Shown: positions 1 through 5,535 of the stretch, in pieces
How positions within the stretch are numbered: the first letter of the stretch is position 1
Layout of the letters: every line of letters starts with the position of its first letter
Source: an uncultured Flavobacteriales bacterium
Lineage (GTDB): Bacteria > Bacteroidota > Bacteroidia > Flavobacteriales_D > Crocinitomicaceae
Length of the DNA stretch: 7,124 nt
Reading direction: 5' to 3'
NCBI GenBank assembly: GCA_905479845.1
Contig: CAJQOB010000160.1
Location: 1-7,124, forward strand
The notes under the pieces: generated by a model
The model's input: only the letters and a program-made list of their open reading frames with translations
Told to the model about the DNA's origin: nothing
Databases searched by the model: none
Program-made: the position numbers and the translations under genes

Positions 1-1290
1 ATTGGAAAAGACTTGAGCTATCAATCTGATAAAATAATTGACGCAACAGATAAGCTTGTCTTTCCTGGCGGAATCGATCCTCATGAACACCTGGACATGC
101 CGTTTATGGGAACATATTCTAGCGATGACTATGAAACTGGAACGCGCGCAGCTTTGCATGGTGGAACGACTTCAGTTATTGAATTTATTCTACAAACACA
201 AGGTGATACATTACACAATGCCTTGAAAGAATGGCAAGATAAATCCTTGCACAAAGCAGTTGGAGATTTCTCATACCACATGGCGGTAACAGATTTCAAT
301 GATGAGGTAGCGAAAGAAGTGGTGCAAATGATCGAGGAAGAAGGAATTACTTCGTTCAAGACGTTCATGGCCTATAAAGGAGCATTAATGATCGATGATG
401 GTCAGATGGTTCAGCTCATGAAAGTCGTTAAAAAGCACGGCGGATTGGTAACAGTTCATGCTACAAATGGTGACATGATTGATTCATTGATCAGCAAGAA
501 TCTCGATCAAGGAAACACCAAACCGATCTATCATTATTTATCGCAGCCAGAAGTTACGGAGGCAGAAGCGTCTGCACGATTTACTGACATGCTACATTAT
601 ACTGGCTGCCATGGATACATCGTTCATATGACCTGCGAGGGCGCCCTGAATGCTGTGCGAAATGCAACGAAACGAAATCAAAAAGTACTGGTTGAAACCT
701 GCTCTCAATATTTAATGATTGATGCTTCGCTCTACGAAAGAGAGGATGGGGCCAAATGGGTTATGAGTCCTCCACTTCGCGAAAAGAAGGATCAAGAAGC
801 GCTTTGGTCTGGGATCAATCAAGGGTTAGTGCAAGTTGTCGGAACAGATCATTGTCCGTTTACGTTGGAACAGAAAGCTATGGGAAAAGACAATTTCGCA
901 AAAATTCCAAATGGACATCCGGCAATTGAACACAGAGTAGAGTTTATGTATTCCGAAGGAGTTGAAAAAGGAAAAATCTCCTTGACGAAGTTCGTTGAAG
1001 TAACATCAACGAACGCAGCAAAAATCTTCGGAATGTATCCGCGAAAAGGAACAATCGCCATTGGGTCAGATGCTGATCTCGTTGTGTTCGATCCAAAGAA
1101 AAAACACACAATTTCTGTTGATACGCATCATATGAATTGTGATTACTCTGCTTACGAAGGGTGGGAAGTAACGGGTAAAACGGAAACAGTTTTATTGAGA
1201 GGAAATATTGCCATCGAAAACGAACAATGCCTACTGAAACCAGGTGATGGAAAGTTCATCCCTAGAGGGAAGACCTCACTTATACTTTAA
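1..1290 (+). CDS. hydA: Dihydropyrimidinase (cyclic amidohydrolase), 5'-partial
   Basis: This enzyme hydrolyses 5,6-dihydrouracil (or dihydrothymine) to N-carbamoyl-beta-alanine (or its 2-methyl derivative) in the cytoplasm, the second step of reductive pyrimidine breakdown. The frame is open to base 1. The TTG at 13 is not a credible start, because the family has about 40-50 more N-terminal residues before the metal motif. The 429 visible residues carry the binuclear-zinc amidohydrolase set: the HEH pair at visible residues 28/30 after GGIDP, the probable carboxylated lysine in SFKTFMAYK (120), His in VTVHATNGD (153), His in GYIVHMT (209) and Asp in GTDHCPF (283). Substrate-loop motifs MSPPLR (about 255-260) and NGHPAIEHR (about 304-312) are also present. 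The VHATNGD motif has Thr where VHAENGD is frequent in hydantoinases. It leads the operon as seen, 29 bp before the ureidopropionase gene. A hydantoinase of other specificity is possible from sequence alone, but the neighbours favour dihydropyrimidinase. Confidence 0.93.
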   Translation: MGKDLSYQSDKIIDATDKLVFPGGIDPHEHLDMPFMGTYSSDDYETGTRAALHGGTTSVIEFILQTQGDTLHNALKEWQDKSLHKAVGDFSYHMAVTDFNDEVAKEVVQMIEEEGITSFKTFMAYKGALMIDDGQMVQLMKVVKKHGGLVTVHATNGDMIDSLISKNLDQGNTKPIYHYLSQPEVTEAEASARFTDMLHYTGCHGYIVHMTCEGALNAVRNATKRNQKVLVETCSQYLMIDASLYEREDGAKWVMSPPLREKKDQEALWSGINQGLVQVVGTDHCPFTLEQKAMGKDNFAKIPNGHPAIEHRVEFMYSEGVEKGKISLTKFVEVTSTNAAKIFGMYPRKGTIAIGSDADLVVFDPKKKHTISVDTHHMNCDYSAYEGWEVTGKTETVLLRGNIAIENEQCLLKPGDGKFIPRGKTSLIL

Positions 1291-1319
1291 TAAACTCATT
1301 CAATCAAAAACACTACACT

Positions 1320-2186
1320 ATGCCAAGAATCGTAAAATCAGGATTAATTCAAATGAGCCTTCCAATGACGGAAGGAGAGGGGACAATCGCAGAGATTTGT
1401 CAAGCGATGTACGACAAACACATCCCTTACATTGAGCAAGCTGGAGAAGCTGGAGTTCAAATTTTATGTCTCCAAGAGATTTTCAATACGCCGTATTTCT
1501 GTCCTGGTCAAGATCGTAAATGGTACGCTTCGGCAGAGGCAGTTCCGGGACCAACAACAGAAAAACTACAGTACTACGCGAAAAAGTACGACATGGTAAT
1601 TATTGCTTCATTGTACGAACGTGAGTCTGCGGGTGTACTTTACAACACAGCTGCGGTAATTGATGCGGATGGAACTTACTTGGGCAAATACAGAAAAAAT
1701 CATATTCCTCATACAACAGGTTTCTGGGAGAAGTTCTTCTTCAAACCAGGGAACCTTGGATATCCTGTTTTCCAAACGAAGTACGCGAAAGTGGGTGTTT
1801 ACATTTGCTATGATCGTCACTTCCCGGATGGAGCGAGAGCATTGGGGTTGAACGGAGCGGAAATCGTTTACAACCCTTCTGCAACAGTAGCTGGATTGAG
1901 CGAGTACCTTTGGAAATTGGAGCAGCCTGCACACGCAGCGGCAAACGGTTATTTCATGGGATGTATCAATCGAGTAGGTGAAGAAAAACCGTGGAACCTC
2001 GGTAAGTTTTATGGACAATCATACTTCGTTGATCCACGTGGACAAATTTTCGCCGAGGCATCAAGAGACGATGATGAATTGCTAATCGCTGACTTTGATT
2101 TGGACTTAATTGAAGAAGTGCGATCGACATGGCAGTTCTACAGAGATCGTCGTCCAGAGACTTACGGTGTCTTAACAGAACTATAA
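1320..2186 (+). CDS. Beta-ureidopropionase / N-carbamoyl-beta-alanine amidohydrolase (nitrilase superfamily)
   Basis: It is predicted to hydrolyse N-carbamoyl-beta-alanine to beta-alanine, CO2 and ammonia, the last step of the reductive pathway. The 288-residue protein spans a whole carbon-nitrogen hydrolase domain. The catalytic triad is visible: Glu53 in CLQEIF, Lys126 in KYRKNHIP and Cys163 in YICYDRHFPDGAR. The segment that follows (about residues 176-220, including NPSATVAGLSEYLWKLEQPA) is typical of bacterial enzymes annotated as beta-ureidopropionase or N-carbamoylputrescine amidase. There is no signal peptide, so it should be cytoplasmic. The ATG at 1320 is preferred because the domain begins at once (IVKSGLIQMS) and the upstream 29 bp gap is AT-rich. 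Position between dihydropyrimidinase and preT decides the substrate over N-carbamoylputrescine; no agmatine or putrescine gene is in view. The M20-peptidase type of N-carbamoyl amidase (HyuC) is a different, unrelated family. Confidence 0.9.
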   Translation: MPRIVKSGLIQMSLPMTEGEGTIAEICQAMYDKHIPYIEQAGEAGVQILCLQEIFNTPYFCPGQDRKWYASAEAVPGPTTEKLQYYAKKYDMVIIASLYERESAGVLYNTAAVIDADGTYLGKYRKNHIPHTTGFWEKFFFKPGNLGYPVFQTKYAKVGVYICYDRHFPDGARALGLNGAEIVYNPSATVAGLSEYLWKLEQPAHAAANGYFMGCINRVGEEKPWNLGKFYGQSYFVDPRGQIFAEASRDDDELLIADFDLDLIEEVRSTWQFYRDRRPETYGVLTEL

Positions 2187-2203
2187 ACGAACATTAATCT
2201 TTA

Positions 2204-2246
2204 AGAAATCCAACGTTCGCGCTAAGGTGTGGGGTCACTGATTTCT
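2204..2246 (+). other. Inverted repeat in the longest intra-operon gap
   Basis: The 74 bp between the ureidopropionase stop and preT contains AGAAATC at 2204-2210 and its exact reverse complement GATTTCT at 2240-2246, separated by 29 bases. No T-tract follows, so it does not look like an intrinsic terminator. A seven-base arm with a long loop can arise by chance, so a processing or attenuation role is only a guess. Confidence 0.2.
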
Positions 2247-2260
2247 CTAAAAGTGAATAT

Positions 2261-3586
2261 ATGGCAGAATATAAACGGCCTGCAAATGAGCAGGAATTTA
2301 AAGAAAACTTCAAGCAGAAGAAACCATTAATGAATGACACGCAGGCGTACTATGAAAGTTCGCGCTGCTTGTTTTGTTATGATGCTCCATGCATGGATGC
2401 GTGTCCAACTGGGATTGATATTCCATTGTTCATTAAACAGATTCAAACGGGAAACCCGGAAGGTGCAGCGAAAACAATTTACGATTCAAACTGGATGGGA
2501 AATGCCTGTGGAACGATTTGTCCAACAGGTGTTTTGTGTGAAGGAGCATGTGTTTACAACAATCAGGACGTAGCTCCTTTATTGATTGGACGACTGCAAA
2601 ACTATGCAACGAACCAAGTAATTGAATCGGGAAAACAACTGTACACTCCAGGTCCAGATAATGGAAAAAGCATAGCGATAATTGGAGCAGGACCAGCAGG
2701 AATAGCCTGTGCTTGTGAATTGCGATTACTTGGTTATACCGTGGATATTTTCGAGGCGAAAGCCTTGCCTTCTGGACTTACAGTTCATGGAATCGCACCT
2801 TATAAAATCACGAATGAGGAAGTACTCGCAGAAATGGAATATCTCCAAAATCAATTGGGTTATTCGATCAAGTACAATTCTCCAATTTCAACAAAAGAAC
2901 AACTAGCAGAATTGGAAGCAAACTATTCAGCGATCTTCATTGGTGTTGGTTTGGGAGGAACCGCAAAACTCGGCATGACGGGCGAAGACCTGGATGGAGT
3001 TGTTGGAGCTGTTGAGTTCATTGAAGAACTGCGTTTGAATCATTCGGATGTCAAAATTGCGAACAGAGTTGTGGTGATTGGTGGTGGAAACACAGCAATG
3101 GATGCCGCTTCAGGCTCTGCTCGATTAGGCGCGGATGAGGTAACACTTGCTTACCGTCGTGATAAAAGCGGAATGGGTGCGTACTCATTCGAATATGAAC
3201 TGGCCGTTGGAGCTGGAGTACGAGGTTTGTTCAATTCATCGCCTCTAGAAATCGTTGGAAACGGAAAAGTTGAAGGAGTGAAATTCATCAAAACGGAATC
3301 AACAGATGGAAAACTCAACATGATTCCTGGAAGTGAATTTACTGTTCCTTGCGAAATGGTAATTAAGGCAACTGGACAAGCGAAGCAAGGGCCATTCTAT
3401 AGTCTAATCGAAGGATTAGAAATTGATCAAAAAACACGAATTGTAGTTAATCCAGATACTAATCAATCTACCAATCCGATGTATTTCGCCGGTGGAGATG
3501 CTATCAATGGTGGTGCAGAAGTTGTCAATGCAGCCTATGATGGAAAACTGGCAGCAAATGGAATTCACGAATGGATTAACAAATAA
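2261..3586 (+). CDS. preT: NAD-dependent dihydropyrimidine dehydrogenase, subunit PreT (Fe-S/FAD electron-transfer subunit)
   Basis: PreT passes electrons between NAD(H), FAD and iron-sulfur clusters and the FMN subunit PreA, which reduces uracil or thymine. Residues about 30-115 form the N-terminal alpha-helical Fe-S domain: Cys36, 39, 44, 48 (CLFCYDAPCMDACP), then Cys87, 93, 97, and Gln113 in GRLQNY. These match the cluster ligands of pig dihydropyrimidine dehydrogenase at a constant offset of 43 residues, including the unusual glutamine ligand. The FAD Rossmann motif is IIGAGPAG (140-147), the NAD(P) motif VIGGGNTAMD (272-281), and the closing FAD motif is YFAGGDAINGGAEVV (about 408-422). 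The length of 441 is slightly above E. coli PreT (about 412). It is cytoplasmic, with preA starting 24 bp downstream. The ATG at 2261 has only A/T-rich sequence before it. The family also contains glutamate synthase small subunits, but the adjacent preA and Gln113 argue for PreT. Confidence 0.95.
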   Translation: MAEYKRPANEQEFKENFKQKKPLMNDTQAYYESSRCLFCYDAPCMDACPTGIDIPLFIKQIQTGNPEGAAKTIYDSNWMGNACGTICPTGVLCEGACVYNNQDVAPLLIGRLQNYATNQVIESGKQLYTPGPDNGKSIAIIGAGPAGIACACELRLLGYTVDIFEAKALPSGLTVHGIAPYKITNEEVLAEMEYLQNQLGYSIKYNSPISTKEQLAELEANYSAIFIGVGLGGTAKLGMTGEDLDGVVGAVEFIEELRLNHSDVKIANRVVVIGGGNTAMDAASGSARLGADEVTLAYRRDKSGMGAYSFEYELAVGAGVRGLFNSSPLEIVGNGKVEGVKFIKTESTDGKLNMIPGSEFTVPCEMVIKATGQAKQGPFYSLIEGLEIDQKTRIVVNPDTNQSTNPMYFAGGDAINGGAEVVNAAYDGKLAANGIHEWINK

Positions 3587-3610
3587 ACTAAGAACTAAAA
3601 AACTCAAAAT

Positions 3611-4966
3611 ATGGCAGATTTATCAGTGAATTTCGCAGGTATAAAAGCACCAAACCCTTTCTGGCTAGCATCGGCTCCACCAACAAACTCTGGTTATCAA
3701 ATTATGAAAGCCTTCGAAGCAGGATGGGGAGGAGCTGTTTGGAAAACACTTGGAATGCCGACTATTAATGTTTCAAGTCGGTATGGTGCGGTAAATTATC
3801 GCGATACACGTATGGCGGGATTCTCGAACATTGAGTTGATCAGTGATCGACCTTTGGAAGATAATTTGCGCGAGATGCGCGAGGTAAAAAAACACTTTCC
3901 AGATCATGCGGTAATTGCTTCGTTAATGGTTGACAGTCGCGCTGAGTGGATTGATATCATCAAGCAAGTAGAAGACGCAGGAGCGGATGGAATTGAGTTG
4001 AATTTTGGATGTCCACATGGAATGTGTGAGCGTGGAATGGGATCCGCCGTTGGTCAAGAACCAGAGGTACTCAAAACGATTGTCGAATGGGTCATGGATG
4101 CAGCGAATATTCCAGTAATTACAAAGTTGTCGCCGAACATTTCTCACATTACTGATCCAGGTTTGGCTGCAGTACAAGGAAAAACGGATGCAATTTCATT
4201 GATCAATACAGTGAAGAGTATTGTAGGAGTTGATTTAGATACGTATGCTCCGTATCCTGTTGTTGATGGAAAAGGGTCAAACGGTGGGTATTGCGGACCT
4301 GCAGTAAAACCTATTGCTTTGCACATGCTGAAAGATTTGGCGCAGCATCCAGATATCATGGGAACGCCAATTAGTGGAATTGGGGGGATTGAAACGTGGC
4401 GCGATGTTGTTGAGTTTATCCTTCTTGGAGCAACTTCAGTTCAAGTGTGTACCGCTGTAATGCACTATGGATTTGGAATTGTTCGTGAAATGGAGGCAGG
4501 CTTGCTTAAATTTATGGCTGATAAAGGGTATAATACCATCTACGATTTCGCAGGGAAAGCACTACCGAATGTGACGCAATGGAAGCATTTGAATCTGAAA
4601 AGTGAAGTAAAAGCGAAGATCAACGAAGACAAATGTGTTGGGTGTGATTTATGCTACATCGCATGTGATGATGGAGCTCATCAGGCAATTGCTTTACCGA
4701 CAGATGGTTCGCGCATTCCAACAATTATCGAAAAGAATTGTGTTGGGTGTAATCTATGTTCATTGGTTTGCCCAGTGGAAGATTGTATCACAATGGAGAA
4801 ATTTGATGATGGGACTCAACATGAAACATGGCACGAGTTAACGGAATCAGATCGAATTCCGAATACATGGAATGATGATAGAGCAGGAGGGAAAGGACAC
4901 TATGTTCCTGAGCCAACTGAAGCATTAAAAACAAAGCGGGCAGATAAGTCTGGTTGGAAAAAATAA
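3611..4966 (+). CDS. preA: NAD-dependent dihydropyrimidine dehydrogenase, catalytic subunit PreA
   Basis: PreA is the FMN subunit that reduces uracil/thymine to the 5,6-dihydro compounds with electrons from PreT. Residues about 1-325 form a dihydroorotate-dehydrogenase-like barrel. Visible catalytic or FMN residues are Lys45 (AVWKTLG), Asn73 (FSNIELISDR), Asn131 and Cys134 in ELNFGCPHGM (equivalent to Asn668 and the active-site Cys671 of pig enzyme), Asn199 (LINTVKS), and the FMN-phosphate loop SGIGGIETW (255-263). A C-terminal two-cluster ferredoxin domain follows: Cys342/345/348/352 and Cys377/380/383/387. About 55 hydrophilic residues (397-451) trail the second cluster, making it longer than E. 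coli PreA (about 411). Cys139 is a second cysteine in the active-site loop, where the pig enzyme has Gly. The ATG at 3611 fits the domain start. The order preT-preA repeats the N-to-C order of the fused eukaryotic enzyme. Confidence 0.96.
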   Translation: MADLSVNFAGIKAPNPFWLASAPPTNSGYQIMKAFEAGWGGAVWKTLGMPTINVSSRYGAVNYRDTRMAGFSNIELISDRPLEDNLREMREVKKHFPDHAVIASLMVDSRAEWIDIIKQVEDAGADGIELNFGCPHGMCERGMGSAVGQEPEVLKTIVEWVMDAANIPVITKLSPNISHITDPGLAAVQGKTDAISLINTVKSIVGVDLDTYAPYPVVDGKGSNGGYCGPAVKPIALHMLKDLAQHPDIMGTPISGIGGIETWRDVVEFILLGATSVQVCTAVMHYGFGIVREMEAGLLKFMADKGYNTIYDFAGKALPNVTQWKHLNLKSEVKAKINEDKCVGCDLCYIACDDGAHQAIALPTDGSRIPTIIEKNCVGCNLCSLVCPVEDCITMEKFDDGTQHETWHELTESDRIPNTWNDDRAGGKGHYVPEPTEALKTKRADKSGWKK

Positions 4967-4969
4967 ACT

Positions 4970-5401
4970 ATGGATGAATTCATGCGTATGGCTATTGACG
5001 AGGCAAAAGAAGGTCGATTGGAAGGAGGAATTCCAATAGGGTCAGTTCTCGTTAAAGATGGAAAAGTAATTGCGAAGGGACGAAATAAACGCGTTCAGGA
5101 GCAAAACCCCATTCTTCATGGTGAGATGGATTGCCTGAACAACGCTGGACGCGTTGGAAGTTATAAAGGAACAACAATCTATTCAACTTTGATGCCGTGT
5201 TACATGTGTGCAGGCACGATTGTGCAGTTCAATATCCCTAAGGTTATTGTAGGGGAATCAGTGACGTTCTCAGGAGCACGCGAATTAATGGAGCAGCATG
5301 GAGTGGAAGTCATTGACTTGAATAATCAAGAATGTATAGATATGATGACCAAATTCATTGAAGAAAGACCCGCACTATGGAATGAGGATATCGGTGAGTG
5401 A
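4970..5401 (+). CDS. Cytosine deaminase, fungal FCY1-like (CDA-fold zinc enzyme)
   Basis: It is predicted to convert cytosine to uracil plus ammonia in the cytoplasm. The 143-residue protein has the zinc deaminase signature: His50 and proton-shuttling Glu52 in LHGEMD, and Cys77/Cys80 in MPCYMC. Beyond the general family it shares features with yeast FCY1: Asn39 in GRNKR (yeast Asn51), Phe100 in ESVTFSG (yeast Phe114), and above all the C-terminal ERPxxWxEDIGE tail with Trp137 and Asp140 (yeast Trp152 and Asp155), which closes over the active site. It is unrelated to the larger amidohydrolase-type CodA of E. coli. The gene starts 3 bp after the preA stop, implying translational coupling, and is the last gene of the operon, so it would feed uracil into the pathway. 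Alternatives are guanine deaminase or tRNA adenosine deaminase (TadA), but the C-terminal tail and context speak against both. Confidence 0.88.
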   Translation: MDEFMRMAIDEAKEGRLEGGIPIGSVLVKDGKVIAKGRNKRVQEQNPILHGEMDCLNNAGRVGSYKGTTIYSTLMPCYMCAGTIVQFNIPKVIVGESVTFSGARELMEQHGVEVIDLNNQECIDMMTKFIEERPALWNEDIGE

Positions 5402-5484
5402 GTTTTTCTCTATTAATAGATTGGTAGACGCTACATGCATTAGGTATAATTTGTCCGAGCTGTAGAGTTGAATCTTATATTAAC

Positions 5485-5524
5485 TAAAAAGCCCCGCAGA
5501 ACGTTAGTTCTGCGGGGCTTTTTA
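5485..5524. terminator. Bidirectional rho-independent terminator
   Basis: An 18-bp perfect stem (arms 5485-5502 and 5507-5524) has a four-base loop GTTA. Its core GCCCCGCAGAAC / GTTCTGCGGGGC is flanked by AAAAA on the left and TTTTT on the right, so both strands give a GC-rich hairpin followed by a U-tract. It lies between convergent genes, about 85 bp after the deaminase stop on the plus strand and about 12 bp past the stop of the minus-strand gene. It can therefore end both transcripts. Confidence 0.95.
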
Positions 5525-5535
5525 AGTATGATTGA

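Noticed and set aside
13..15. TTG as start codon of the dihydropyrimidinase
   Set aside because: The frame continues to base 1 and the family has an N-terminal beta-sandwich segment before the HxH motif, so the gene is cut by the window edge rather than starting here.
4001..4051. Loss of the catalytic cysteine in PreA because GSAVGQ replaces GLACGQ
   Set aside because: The active-site cysteine equivalent to Cys671 lies three residues after Asn131 and is present as Cys134; the GSAVGQ position is not the catalytic one.
5421..5484. Possible small RNA: TTGG at 5421 and TATAATTTG at 5445 resembling a Bacteroidota promoter, ended by the terminator
   Set aside because: The -7 match to TAnnTTTG is imperfect, the spacing is slightly long and the transcript would be only about 60 bases; AT-rich intergenic DNA gives such matches by chance.
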